From the NCBI GenBank assembly GCA_009839585.1, contig VXPI01000196.1, positions 1-8,337 on the forward strand: a stretch of DNA of 8,337 bases, read 5' to 3'. A program made the translations under genes and the position numbers. The notes beneath the pieces are model-generated. The model made no database searches. It was not told the DNA's origin and worked only from the letters and a program-made list of their open reading frames with translations. This document shows, piece after piece, positions 1 through 7,423 of this stretch (position 1 is its first letter; every line of letters starts with the position of its first letter). This stretch comes from Gammaproteobacteria bacterium (GTDB lineage Bacteria > Pseudomonadota > Gammaproteobacteria > Arenicellales > Poriferihabitantaceae).

Positions 1-53
1 TGTTTTTTTTCTGTGAATAAAATTAAAATAAAAACAGAAGGTTATTAATCATC

Positions 54-557
54 ATGAATTCGAATTCACAAAATCATGAGTTAAATTCAAGGCAATTTGT
101 TCCCTGTTCACTAATGAGGAGAGCGGCTTCGATGGTCTATGATTTCATCCTGCTTGCATGTATTTTGTTCATAGCATGGTTACCGATGCCACTGATTTCC
201 GGCCTTCTCAACCCTGTCGCTGATCGAGTGATTCGGTCGATCTATTTGCTGGTTGTCTGTTTCCTTTATTTTGCCTGGCCCTGGTGTCGTGGCGGACAGA
301 CTCTGGGCATGCGTTCATGGCACATACGTCTTGTTAACTCAAGGAATCCTGAGTACTCCATTACACTGAAACAGGCCTGGTTTCGATTTATGGGGTCAAC
401 GCTTTCCTGGGCTACCCTAGGTGCCGGATTTCTCATTGCGGGTTTTCACCCTCAAAAACTCGCGTGGCATGACCTGATGTCAGGTAGCCGGCTAATCCGG
501 ATAAGCGGCAGCTTTCGAAGCTCGATCCCGCATGAACCACAAAACAAAAACCGCTAA
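54..557 (+). CDS. RDD family small integral membrane protein
   Basis: The 167-residue product matches the RDD domain layout: an Arg-Arg pair at 22-23 and Asp30 at the entry to the first hydrophobic helix (about 31-51), a second helix at about 62-78 followed by a short GGQTLGMR-type loop (80-87), and a third hydrophobic stretch at about 112-131 ending in a WHDLMSG motif with Asp140. This Arg/Asp/Asp spacing defines the family. The function of most members is unknown; some have been linked to ion or proton exchange, but nothing here supports a specific substrate. The ATG at 54 is preceded by AGAAGG (36-41) at a rather long 12-base spacing. The 53 bases before it are very AT-rich and begin with a run of eight T (3-10), which could be the tail of a terminator lying off the window. 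The last 22 codons overlap the end of the convergent MFS gene. The polar tail after residue 150 is not part of the conserved domain. The family call is fairly sure; the role is unknown. Confidence 0.85.
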   Translation: MNSNSQNHELNSRQFVPCSLMRRAASMVYDFILLACILFIAWLPMPLISGLLNPVADRVIRSIYLLVVCFLYFAWPWCRGGQTLGMRSWHIRLVNSRNPEYSITLKQAWFRFMGSTLSWATLGAGFLIAGFHPQKLAWHDLMSGSRLIRISGSFRSSIPHEPQNKNR

Positions 558-1679
558 AGCGGCAACAATCAGAGTCGGCACAGTCACCAGATTGAGAACA
601 ATCCAGCCAATATGGAAGTGCAGATAGCCGGATATGGCGGCCGTTGTTGCGACCACAGAAAAAACCAGAAAGTCATTAAGCCCCTGAACCATTCCCTTTT
701 CGGAAGGTCGATGGACTTCCGTCAACAGGGTTGTGCCGCCTACGAACAGAAAATTCCAACCGATCCCAAGAGCAACAAGACCAGCCAGATAATACCAGTA
801 TGTGTCTCCGGAAACCCCTGCGCCGATACTGATAAACAAGGCCAGAATACCCAACAGCATGATTTTCAATACTCCAAACCGGTGGATTAAGTGTCCGGTA
901 AAGAAGGAGGGTGCAAACATTCCAATAATATGCCACTGGATCACTACAGCGATCTGATCGAATGTAAGTTCTGATGCCTGCATCGCAAGTGGTGTCGATA
1001 CCATGAGCAGGTTCATGGTTCCGTAAGCGATCATTGCACAAAGAGCAGCCACAATAAACCCGGGTAAAACGATGATATGTGTTAAAGGTCGCTTGCCCTC
1101 AGTTTCCGTACTCTTCGCGGGGGCCGGAAGAGAGGCAAATGGCAGCATGGCAAACACCAGTACCGACATCACAATGATGCTTGCGAAGGCTACCGTAAAC
1201 GGCGGCAATGATGATGCCTGATTGGTGAACCTGGCAATTGAAGGACCGAGAAATGCTGCCACCAGTCCCCCTGCCAGCACCCAGGATATGGCACGACTCC
1301 GGTATTCCTGATCGACGACTTCGGCCGCCGCAAAACGCAGAAATTGTGCACTGGCCATTGAAAAACCCTGAAATATTCCAGCCAAGGCAAACAGGAAGAA
1401 ACTACCGGCATAAATGCCAATCGCTGCCAAAACCCCACCCAACAAACCGCTGGCTGCCCCGATGTAGAATCCCGGTTTCCTCCCGTATTTTTGCATGAGC
1501 AGAGATATCGGGATCAGGCTGGCCATGACCGACACATAGGTTATACCCAGCGGCAAGGTCGAATAAATACTCTCGCTTGCGAGTGCGTATCCTACCAAGG
1601 CAGAACTGGTCATGGTCAGCGATGTGCTCGACATGATGAGCGCATTGCAAATTGCGAGGACCAGAATATTTTTGTACAT
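492..1679 (-). CDS. Major facilitator superfamily (MFS) transporter
   Basis: The 395-residue protein is hydrophobic throughout, with about twelve predicted membrane helices in two halves joined by a polar loop at about 186-200 (the Pro/Lys/Thr/Glu-rich stretch). The MFS signature between helices 2 and 3 appears as LMQKYGRKPG (61-70). A weaker counterpart, HLIHRFG (263-269), sits at the equivalent place in the second half. Helix 10 contains GIGWNFLFVGG (305-315), followed by an acidic/basic loop and QGLNDFL (332-338), a combination seen in a widespread uncharacterised proteobacterial MFS group. The protein presumably exports or imports a small solute across the inner membrane by proton coupling; no substrate can be named. 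The ATG at 1679 is chosen because the first helix starts there. The only Shine-Dalgarno-like bases (AAAGG) touch the ATG, which is unusually close. The 3' end overlaps the RDD gene tail to tail by 66 bp. The superfamily is certain; the specificity is unknown. Confidence 0.93.
   Translation of the reverse strand: MYKNILVLAICNALIMSSTSLTMTSSALVGYALASESIYSTLPLGITYVSVMASLIPISLLMQKYGRKPGFYIGAASGLLGGVLAAIGIYAGSFFLFALAGIFQGFSMASAQFLRFAAAEVVDQEYRSRAISWVLAGGLVAAFLGPSIARFTNQASSLPPFTVAFASIIVMSVLVFAMLPFASLPAPAKSTETEGKRPLTHIIVLPGFIVAALCAMIAYGTMNLLMVSTPLAMQASELTFDQIAVVIQWHIIGMFAPSFFTGHLIHRFGVLKIMLLGILALFISIGAGVSGDTYWYYLAGLVALGIGWNFLFVGGTTLLTEVHRPSEKGMVQGLNDFLVFSVVATTAAISGYLHFHIGWIVLNLVTVPTLIVAALAVFVLWFMRDRASKAAAYPD
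541..562 (-). terminator. Terminator-like hairpin inside the MFS coding end
   Basis: Read on the minus strand, a perfect 5-bp GC-rich stem (551-555 paired with 558-562; CCGCT/AGCGG) is followed at once by TTTTTGTTTT (550 to 541). This is the shape of an intrinsic terminator with a short stem. It lies about 50 bases before the MFS stop codon, so it overlaps codons for A-A-L-A-V-F-V-L. The stop codon of the RDD gene sits in the loop on the other strand. Activity is doubtful, because translating ribosomes would mask it and the stem is short. It may simply reflect Ala/Leu/Val/Phe codons. Confidence 0.25.
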
Positions 1680-2113
1680 CCTTTATACCAAACTTGATCT
1701 GGCCAGACTGGACAAGCCGTAACTAATGTCAGACTCCGCAGGCCCTATACACCCTGTGCAGGCATTCTCGTAGCGCATCCGATATTCTCGGTTTTATGGT
1801 TTGCATGACCATGCTCCTCTCCCTGGTATTACTCTTGTTTCCAGCCACGCCACAATATGTTTGGCCGGGACATTGTAGAGTATATCCCTATATCAGTTTG
1901 GCACCACTCCTTTTCTCAATTGATGATATCTTGCGGCAAATCAGAAACGATTTGGTTCTGCAATCAAATTGGCATGGACAATAGAACCACAAAACCGAAC
2001 CTTTGTTATACAATCATCACAAGATTTTGTCTCGGCATATTGGTCTCTTGGGACCATCCCGAAACATACTCAACCAGGATCTTCTCGTATACGGGAAGCA
2101 CTTCAGACTGTTC
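1680..2113. other. Divergent intergenic region between the MFS and TerC genes
   Basis: These 434 bases separate the divergently transcribed MFS (minus) and TerC-type (plus) genes and should hold both promoters. I find no convincing -35/-10 pair for either. A 31-codon minus-strand frame (1778 to 1683) ends in TAA just before the MFS ATG; it resembles no known protein and is treated as a possible leader ORF only. A TTG at 2003 could extend the TerC frame by 37 residues, but the extra sequence is polar, has no ribosome binding site and does not look like the family. Two hairpins occupy 2041-2098. No tRNA-like fold and no repeat array are visible. Confidence 0.5.
2041..2098 (+). promoter_or_regulatory. 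Hairpin pair in the leader of the TerC-type gene
   Basis: Two stem-loops lie back to back before the ATG at 2114. The first pairs TGGTC (2041-2045) with GACCA (2052-2056) around a 6-base loop. The second pairs CTTCTCG (2081-2087) with CGGGAAG (2092-2098) around TATA, a 7-bp stem with one G-U pair. The GGGAAG strand of the second stem is the only purine-rich, Shine-Dalgarno-like segment near the start, though at 15 bases it is farther than usual. TerC-family genes are often preceded by the manganese-sensing yybP-ykoY riboswitch, but its conserved GGGGAGUA-type loops are not visible here. A structured leader is therefore inferred, and its ligand is unknown. Confidence 0.3.
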
Positions 2114-2722
2114 ATGGAATATTACGATCAAATCTTCAAACTGATCCAAATCGTGTTTGTCGATCTTGTTCTGGCCGGAGACAATGCAATTGTCATTGGA
2201 ATGGTAGCCGGAAGATTCCAGCCCGAGTACCGACGAAAAGTCATCTTTTACGGTGTCGGTGTGGCAGTGGTTCTAAGAATTGTTTTTGCACTGATAACGG
2301 TTCAACTGCTACAGATTCTGGGACTGCTTCTAGTTGGCGGACTGCTTCTGTTATGGGTGTGCTGGAAACTGTGGCGGGATTTGAGAGAGACAGCACATCT
2401 ATCAGTTCCGGACACGCAAGCCGAGGCTCCGATTGCGGAGAACCCCTCCATGCTGTCAGCGATTGGTTATATCGTAGTCGCGGACATATCGATGTCCCTT
2501 GACAATGTTCTGGCCGTCGCAGGTATTGCCGAGGATCACACGGCAATACTGGTTTTCGGGCTCGCGCTTTCTGTAGTACTGATGATGGTTGCAGCAACCC
2601 TGATCGCTGAATTCCTGCAAAAGCGCAAGTGGATCGGCTATGTCGGGCTTGCGATCATATTTTATGTTGCCATCAAAATGATATATGAAGGCACCTTGCA
2701 GGTGTATCCCCTATTGGCTTAA
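2114..2722 (+). CDS. TerC/YjbE-type integral membrane protein, putative metal ion transporter
   Basis: The product starting at ATG 2114 has 202 residues and the two hallmark acidic membrane motifs of the TerC superfamily: DLVLAGDNAIVIG (17-29, with Asp17, Asp23, Asn24) and VVADISMSLDNVLAVAG (121-137, with Asp124, Asp130, Asn131). About six or seven membrane helices are predicted, with a polar cytoplasmic loop at about 90-112. Length and motif spacing fit the YjbE group. Characterised relatives (E. coli Alx, Bacillus TerC proteins) act in manganese efflux or in loading metal onto exported enzymes, so transport of a divalent metal such as manganese is the likely but inferred role. The frame stays open back to a TTG at 2003, but that extension precedes the conserved N-terminus and is probably untranslated leader. 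The gene stands alone, with the divergent MFS gene upstream and convergent pgk downstream (176 bp apart). No tellurite-resistance partners are present, so a role in tellurite resistance is not supported. Confidence 0.9.
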   Translation: MEYYDQIFKLIQIVFVDLVLAGDNAIVIGMVAGRFQPEYRRKVIFYGVGVAVVLRIVFALITVQLLQILGLLLVGGLLLLWVCWKLWRDLRETAHLSVPDTQAEAPIAENPSMLSAIGYIVVADISMSLDNVLAVAGIAEDHTAILVFGLALSVVLMMVAATLIAEFLQKRKWIGYVGLAIIFYVAIKMIYEGTLQVYPLLA

Positions 2723-2898
2723 TCGCATACGGAAATACCGGCCCGTCAATACCAGTGCATTTTGGAGGAGTCATTGCACAATCTGACTGACCAGCCAGTC
2801 TGACTATCCTGAAAGCCCTTATTGTATTGTGTATCCTGTCCCTGCGATGTGGACCCTTCCCGGATCTCCCGATACCAGCGGTCTGGCTCGAATAACTT
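2723..2898. other. Convergent intergenic region between the TerC-type gene and pgk
   Basis: These 176 bases must hold the 3' ends of both transcripts. The only clear structure is a 5-bp stem, GACTG (2785-2789) with CAGTC (2796-2800), flanked by two copies of TCTGACT (2782-2788 and 2799-2805). Neither side has a T-run, so no intrinsic terminator can be called for either direction. Rho-dependent ends or read-through remain possible. Confidence 0.35.
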
Positions 2899-4074
2899 CT
2901 AGGCCGATTGCTCAAGCATGGTGAAAACTGGCAGCGTGCCGCTCTCAAGAAACTCCAGAAATGCACCCCCTCCCGTCGAAATGCAGGATATGCCATCAGC
3001 CAGATCATTCTGCTCAATAGCCGCAAGGGTCTCGCCACCTCCAGCAACGGAATAACTGCTTGAAGCACAAATAGCCCGACCAATCTCCCGGGTACCATGG
3101 GAAAAAGCCTCAAACTCGAATACTCCCAGGGGGCCGTTCCAGACAATGGTTTGAGATGCACGGATTGCATCTCGGTATTTTTCACAGGTCATCGGCCCAA
3201 TATCAAGAACCATATCGCTCGACCCAATATCTGAAACAGGCTTGACTGCGGACGCAGCATCAGCGGCAAAGCGGTCTGCGACAACAATATCATCAGGAAG
3301 CAGAATATTCTTTCCAAGCTGCCTGGCTGACTGGATCAAATTTGCAGAAAATTCCACCAGGCCCGGCTCATGAACGGAATGTCCGACATCCAACCCGGAT
3401 GCAGCCAGAAAAGTATTGGCAATACCGCCACCCGGTATCAGGGTATCGACTCTTTTCATCATGCTGTCCAGCAGCATCAGTTTTGTCGAGACCTTGGAAC
3501 CGCCGATAATGGCAACCATGGGTCTTGATGGATTTCTGAAGACTCTGGAAAGCGCCTCGGTCTCCGCTACAAGCAATGGACCGGCACAGACCTCTTTGGC
3601 AAACAACCCTACTCCGTATGTTGATGACTGTACTCGATGGGCAGCGCCAAATGCATCCATAACAAACACATCACACAAAGATGCATATCGCCGGCTCAAT
3701 GCCTCCCGGTTCTCCAATTCACCCTTGTTGAACCGGATATTTTCAAATAACACAACCTGTCCATTTTCAAGTTTCGGCTCTTTCGACAGATAATCATCAA
3801 TCAGTGGAACCTCCTGGCCAAGGGAGCCGGACAGGATATCAGCAACTAGATTCAGGGAATATCTCTTGGCAAACTGGCCTTCGACAGGTCGTCCCAAATG
3901 TGATATCAACATCACTTTGGCACCGGCCTCAGAAGCTTTGCGGATGGTTGGCAAGGACAAGTCAATACGCGCCGTCGACATGACCTTGCCCTCCTTGACC
4001 GGAACATTCAGGTCTAGCCGAATCAGGACCCTCTTTCCATGCAGTTCGAGATCATCGAGTGTTCTGTACTTCAT
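2899..4074 (-). CDS. pgk: Phosphoglycerate kinase
   Basis: This cytoplasmic enzyme reversibly transfers phosphate between 1,3-bisphosphoglycerate/ADP and 3-phosphoglycerate/ATP, in glycolysis, gluconeogenesis and the Calvin cycle. The 391-residue length is normal (E. coli has 387). The N-terminal substrate domain shows RLDLNVPV (19-26), the catalytic Arg36, SHLGRP (58-63), ENIRF (111-115) and DAFGAAHR (140-147). The C-terminal nucleotide domain shows GGSKVSTK (191-198), PGGGIANTF (214-222), WNGPLGVFE (312-320) and STGGGAFLEFL (367-377). All key residues are present. The ATG at 4074 starts the conserved MKYRTLDDL; the only purine-rich bases (AAGG) lie one base from it, so translation may depend partly on coupling or on the unstructured leader. 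It lies 86 bp downstream of gap on the same strand, consistent with one transcript from tkt through pgk. No pyk or fba follows, unlike many related clusters. Confidence 0.98.
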   Translation of the reverse strand: MKYRTLDDLELHGKRVLIRLDLNVPVKEGKVMSTARIDLSLPTIRKASEAGAKVMLISHLGRPVEGQFAKRYSLNLVADILSGSLGQEVPLIDDYLSKEPKLENGQVVLFENIRFNKGELENREALSRRYASLCDVFVMDAFGAAHRVQSSTYGVGLFAKEVCAGPLLVAETEALSRVFRNPSRPMVAIIGGSKVSTKLMLLDSMMKRVDTLIPGGGIANTFLAASGLDVGHSVHEPGLVEFSANLIQSARQLGKNILLPDDIVVADRFAADAASAVKPVSDIGSSDMVLDIGPMTCEKYRDAIRASQTIVWNGPLGVFEFEAFSHGTREIGRAICASSSYSVAGGGETLAAIEQNDLADGISCISTGGGAFLEFLESGTLPVFTMLEQSA

Positions 4075-4160
4075 GCCTTGTGAAGTCTGTAGGATGTTAT
4101 GGCTGTCCCGGCAATCTCTTGTTGGTGTAAAGATGAACCCGCAATGTACCGGAATCTGGC

Positions 4161-5159
4161 TCAGGCATTCATCAAGGCCATCGTTGTATCAAGCATACGG
4201 TTCGAAAACCCCCATTCGTTGTCATACCAGGAACATACCTTGACCAGAGTTCCTTCGGTCACGCGAGTCATGCCAGCATCTACAGTTGATGAAGCAGGTG
4301 CATGATTAAAATCCGAGGATACCAATGGCTCGTCGGTGTAATCCAGGACTTTACCGTCAGCAGCATTTTTCAAAATGCCATTAATCTCCTCGACTGTAGT
4401 GGCGCGTGATGAAACAAAGGTCAAGTCAACCACGGAAACATTAATTGTCGGCACTCGAATCGAAAACCCGTCCAGCTTGCCGTTTAATTCAGGCAAGACC
4501 AAACCGACTGCAGCCGCAGCCCCGGTTTTGGTGGGTATCATGGAACTGGTTGCTGATCGTGCTCTTCTTAAATCGCTGTGGTAGACATCGTTCAGGACCT
4601 GATCGTTGGTATAGGCATGAATGGTATTCATAAGGCCATGCACGATACCTACTGAATCGTTCAGCACTTTTGCCAGAGGGGCCAGACAGTTTGTCGTACA
4701 CGATGCATTGGAAATAATCGTATCCGAGGGTTTCAGGTTTTGGTGATTGACCCCGTATACCACTGTCGCATCAATATCACTCCCGCCTGGGGCGGAAATG
4801 ACTACTTTTCGGGATCCCGCTTCCAGATGGGCCTTGGCTTTTTCCTTGCTGGTAAACAGGCCGGTACATTCGTAAACGACATCAACACCCAGCTCACGCC
4901 ATGGGAGTTTCGAAGGATCCCGCTCGGAGAGCACTCGAATCCTGTCTCCGTTGATACACAGGTTATCGCCGTCCTTCTCAACTGTGCCTGCAAATCGACC
5001 ATGCGTTGTGTCGTATCGGGTCAGGTGGGCGTTGATATCGACATTACCCAGATCATTTATGGCGACAATCCTGATATCCTGATTGCCTGATTCATATTTG
5101 GCACGAAGAATATTCCGGCCAATTCGTCCATAACCGTTTATCGCGGTATTAATGGTCAT
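4161..5159 (-). CDS. gap: Type I glyceraldehyde-3-phosphate dehydrogenase
   Basis: This cytoplasmic enzyme reversibly converts glyceraldehyde 3-phosphate, phosphate and NAD(P)+ to 1,3-bisphosphoglycerate, directly upstream of Pgk in the pathway. The 332-residue length is standard. The Rossmann fold begins NGYGRIGRN (8-16). Asp36 in the INDLG segment is the residue that usually favours NAD. The active-site motif NASCTTNC (151-158) gives catalytic Cys154, with His181 in HAYTND. Phosphate-site Arg235 and the C-terminal [11 protein letters not shown] (311-321) are intact. The S-loop reads DVYHSDLRR (191-199) where the classical Leu-Pro pair of strictly NAD-dependent enzymes would be; this variant is usual in the proteobacterial branch, so the coenzyme in vivo cannot be fixed from sequence. 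GGAG (minus strand of 5166-5169) stands 6 bases before the ATG, a good ribosome binding site. The 125-bp leader back to tkt contains a C9-T9 tract and an element shared with the tkt leader. Confidence 0.98.
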   Translation of the reverse strand: MTINTAINGYGRIGRNILRAKYESGNQDIRIVAINDLGNVDINAHLTRYDTTHGRFAGTVEKDGDNLCINGDRIRVLSERDPSKLPWRELGVDVVYECTGLFTSKEKAKAHLEAGSRKVVISAPGGSDIDATVVYGVNHQNLKPSDTIISNASCTTNCLAPLAKVLNDSVGIVHGLMNTIHAYTNDQVLNDVYHSDLRRARSATSSMIPTKTGAAAAVGLVLPELNGKLDGFSIRVPTINVSVVDLTFVSSRATTVEEINGILKNAADGKVLDYTDEPLVSSDFNHAPASSTVDAGMTRVTEGTLVKVCSWYDNEWGFSNRMLDTTMALMNA

Positions 5160-5174
5160 TGTTTACTCCGTATG

Positions 5175-5192
5175 AAAAAAAAAGGGGGGGGG
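5175..5192. repeat. A9-G9 double homopolymer (C9-T9 on the gap coding strand)
   Basis: Nine A (5175-5183) run straight into nine G (5184-5192). On the gap transcript this is C9 followed by U9, ending 5 bases before the GGAG ribosome binding site. A pure purine/pyrimidine tract of this kind can slip during replication or transcription. The U-run could also serve as an S1-binding, unstructured landing site for the ribosome. There is no GC hairpin before the T-run, so it is not an intrinsic terminator. Sequencing error in the run lengths is possible. Confidence 0.8.
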
Positions 5193-5204
5193 TGTTTCCG
5201 TGAA

Positions 5205-5222
5205 TTGCTGCAATGGCATGCA
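5205..5222 (-). promoter_or_regulatory. Leader element in front of gap, shared with the tkt leader
   Basis: On the minus strand this reads TGCATG-C-CATTGC-A-GCAA. The tkt leader has the same three blocks in the same order (7306-7325), differing by two extra bases between the first and second block and by the single base before GCAA. In this copy CTGCA and TGCAG also form an inverted repeat around a 6-base loop (5208-5223), as expected for a protein site or a small hairpin. It lies about 45 bases before the gap ATG. What it does is inferred only; a common regulator of tkt and gap would explain it. Confidence 0.35.
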
Positions 5223-5284
5223 GGCTTGATTTCTATCTTCCTCCAGCCAATTTGGGGACCGTTCGGATTTGTCTGTTCACAAAA

Positions 5285-7294
5285 CTATTTCTGGTGGCTT
5301 TCCATCTGTTGCCTGACTGCCTCAATAAGAGTATCTGTTGTCATTTCGAAATGCTCGAAAACATCATTGGCCGGTGCCGACTCGCCAAATGTCTCGATAC
5401 TGACCACTGCTCCATCCAACCCGACATATTCGGCCCATAAAGCCCCTACTCCGGCTTCTACTGCCACTCTGCGCCTTACTGACGATGGCAATACCGATTC
5501 CCGATATTCCGCATCCTGCTCCGAAAACCGATCGGTCGATGGCATGGATACCACCCTCACCTTGATATCGTTCAATTCCCCAGCTGCGCTCATTGCGAGA
5601 TCGACTTCTGAACCGGTAGCTATCAATATCACATCCGGTTCACCCTCACAATCACGGAGGATATATCCACCTTTCTTAATCAGGGATAACTGTTCGGATG
5701 TACGAATTTGGTATGGCAGGGATTGCCGCGAGAAAATCAGGCTGAACGGACGTTCCGTTGACTCACAAGCCTGTTGCCAGGCAACCATTGATTCGACTGT
5801 ATCGCACGGCCGCCAGACCGACATTCGAGGGATTAGACGGAGAGTTGCTGTCTGCTCGACCGCCTGGTGTGTCGGCCCATCCTCTCCCAACCCTATCGAA
5901 TCGTGGGTAAACACGAAAATCGATGGCTGCTTCATTAATGCCGCCATGCGAAGTGCATTGCGTGCATACTCCGAAAACATCAGAAATGTTCCGCCATAAG
6001 GCTTGAATGCCCCATGCAGTGCGAGTCCGTTCATCACCGCAGCCATACCGAACTCGCGCACGCCATAATAAATGTAATTGCCACCCCAGTCAGATGACGT
6101 AATTGTTTGAGACCCTGACCACCGAGTCAGGTTTGATCCGGTTAGATCGGCAGAACCCCCGATCAGTTCCGGTAGAATCGGGCCGATCGCCTCCAACGCG
6201 AGTTGCGATGCCTTTCTTGTTGCAATAGTTTCGGCCTTTCGATCAGCTTCTTCGAGCATTGATTCACAGAGCGAATGCCAATTTCCGGGCAACCTCTTAT
6301 TCTGCCGTCGCACGAATTGTTCGGCAAGATCCGGATAAGCCTGGCGATACCCGGAAAATCCTGTCTCCCAGTCACTCTCTGCCTGTCTGCCTTTTTCACA
6401 GCCGTTCCAGGCATCGTAGATTGACTCGGGAATCTCAAACGGCGGATGCTTCCACCCAAGTTCGGCTCGGGCAAGTTCAACCTCTTGTTCGCCCAATGGG
6501 GCTCCATGGCTGGACTCCTTGCCCGACTTGTTGGGGGATCCGAATCCAATAACGGTCTTGCAACAGATTAGAGATGGCCTCCGTGTTTCATCTTTGGCGG
6601 CTTGAATGGCACTTGAAACAGCATCCGGGTCGTGCCCATCGACATCCTTGATGACATGCCAGCCATAACTATTAAAGCGGGCGGGAGTATCATCAGCAAA
6701 CCAGCCCTGAATCTCGCCATCAATCGAAATGCCGTTGTCGTCATAGACTGCAATCAATTTACCGAGGCCAAGGGTTCCGGCAAGCGAACACCCCTCATGA
6801 GATATACCTTCCATAAGACAACCATCACCCGTAAAAACATAGGTATAGTGGTCCACGATATCAAATCCTTCCCGGTTGAAGGTTGATGCCAGAACCTTCT
6901 CGGCAAGAGCCATGCCGACTGCATTGCAAATCCCCTGGCCAAGCGGCCCGGTCGTTACCTCAACACCGGGTGCATAGCCATATTCGGGATGGCCGGGAGT
7001 TTTCGAATGCAATTGCCTGAAACGCTTGATCTCATCAATATCAAGATCATAGCCTGTCAAATGCAACAGGGAATATAGGAGCATTGAGCCATGACCGTTC
7101 GACAGCACAAAGCGGTCCCGGTTGACCCATTGGGGATTGTTGGGATTATGAGTGAAAAAATCCGACCATAGAACCTCGGCAATATCGGCCATGCCCATGG
7201 GGGCACCGGGGTGACCGGAATTTGCCCGTTGCACAGCATCCATGCTAAGCGCCCGGATCGCATTAGCCTTGACTCGGCGAGTGACTTCAGTCAT
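5285..7294 (-). CDS. tkt: Transketolase
   Basis: This thiamine-diphosphate enzyme moves two-carbon ketol units between sugar phosphates in the non-oxidative pentose phosphate pathway and in ribulose-5-phosphate regeneration in the Calvin cycle. The 669-residue length is close to E. coli TktA (663). The N-terminal cofactor domain shows SGHPGAPMG (26-34, His28), SNGHGS (65-70, His68), the Mg/ThDP motif GDG (156-158) through DNG (Asn187), and His263 in SSHGAP. Arg360 and Ser387 match phosphate-binding positions. The pyrimidine domain carries the essential Glu414 in VREFGM, the EDGPTHQ loop (471-477, Asp472 and His476) and Arg523. The C-terminal domain begins at about 540 and includes IATGSEV (558-564). 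No key residue is missing. The ATG at 7294 is supported by the family start but lacks a strong Shine-Dalgarno sequence. It is the first gene of the likely tkt-gap-pgk transcript. The choice between a pentose-phosphate and a dedicated Calvin-cycle (CbbT) role cannot be made from sequence. Confidence 0.98.
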   Translation of the reverse strand: MTEVTRRVKANAIRALSMDAVQRANSGHPGAPMGMADIAEVLWSDFFTHNPNNPQWVNRDRFVLSNGHGSMLLYSLLHLTGYDLDIDEIKRFRQLHSKTPGHPEYGYAPGVEVTTGPLGQGICNAVGMALAEKVLASTFNREGFDIVDHYTYVFTGDGCLMEGISHEGCSLAGTLGLGKLIAVYDDNGISIDGEIQGWFADDTPARFNSYGWHVIKDVDGHDPDAVSSAIQAAKDETRRPSLICCKTVIGFGSPNKSGKESSHGAPLGEQEVELARAELGWKHPPFEIPESIYDAWNGCEKGRQAESDWETGFSGYRQAYPDLAEQFVRRQNKRLPGNWHSLCESMLEEADRKAETIATRKASQLALEAIGPILPELIGGSADLTGSNLTRWSGSQTITSSDWGGNYIYYGVREFGMAAVMNGLALHGAFKPYGGTFLMFSEYARNALRMAALMKQPSIFVFTHDSIGLGEDGPTHQAVEQTATLRLIPRMSVWRPCDTVESMVAWQQACESTERPFSLIFSRQSLPYQIRTSEQLSLIKKGGYILRDCEGEPDVILIATGSEVDLAMSAAGELNDIKVRVVSMPSTDRFSEQDAEYRESVLPSSVRRRVAVEAGVGALWAEYVGLDGAVVSIETFGESAPANDVFEHFEMTTDTLIEAVRQQMESHQK

Positions 7295-7305
7295 GGATTT
7301 ATCTT

Positions 7306-7341
7306 TTGCAGCAATGATCCATGCATTGTTTTGGCAAACAA
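7306..7341 (-). promoter_or_regulatory. Leader element and adjoining dyad in front of tkt
   Basis: The minus strand of 7306-7325 reads TGCATG-GAT-CATTGC-T-GCAA, the partner of the element at 5205-5222 before gap. Directly upstream (7326-7341) is a perfect 6-bp inverted repeat, TTGTTT and AAACAA around four bases, a 16-base dyad like the operators of many dimeric regulators. The pair ends 11 bases before the tkt ATG and lies downstream of the best promoter candidate, a position that would suit repression or post-transcriptional control. No regulator family can be assigned; the dyad does not clearly match a CbbR T-N11-A site. Confidence 0.35.
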
Positions 7342-7423
7342 GAGCATGCGGGTAAAAGCAATCAACTTATGTCGGAACAGGATACAGGCAAACGCTTTAT
7401 TCAAGAAGAATAACCAAGGGGCG

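Noticed and set aside
2003..2113. TTG start extending the TerC-type protein by 37 residues
   Set aside because: No ribosome binding site, the added residues are unlike the family N-terminus, and the DNA forms hairpins expected of a leader.
2041..2113. yybP-ykoY manganese riboswitch before the TerC-type gene
   Set aside because: The conserved GGGGAGUA-like loop segments are not visible by eye; only generic hairpins are present.
2114..2722. Tellurite resistance operon
   Set aside because: Only a TerC-superfamily protein is present; no other ter genes are nearby.
2782..2805. Hairpin flanked by TCTGACT repeats as a bidirectional terminator
   Set aside because: The stem is only 5 bp and there is no T-run on either side.
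4199..4211. tRNA T-arm-like GGTTCGAAAACCC
   Set aside because: It lies within conserved gap codons and no acceptor, D or anticodon arm is found around it.
5172..5999. Long plus-strand frame (275 codons) opposite tkt, starting through the A9-G9 tract
   Set aside because: It is antisense to conserved transketolase codons and its translation shows no domain; a shadow frame.
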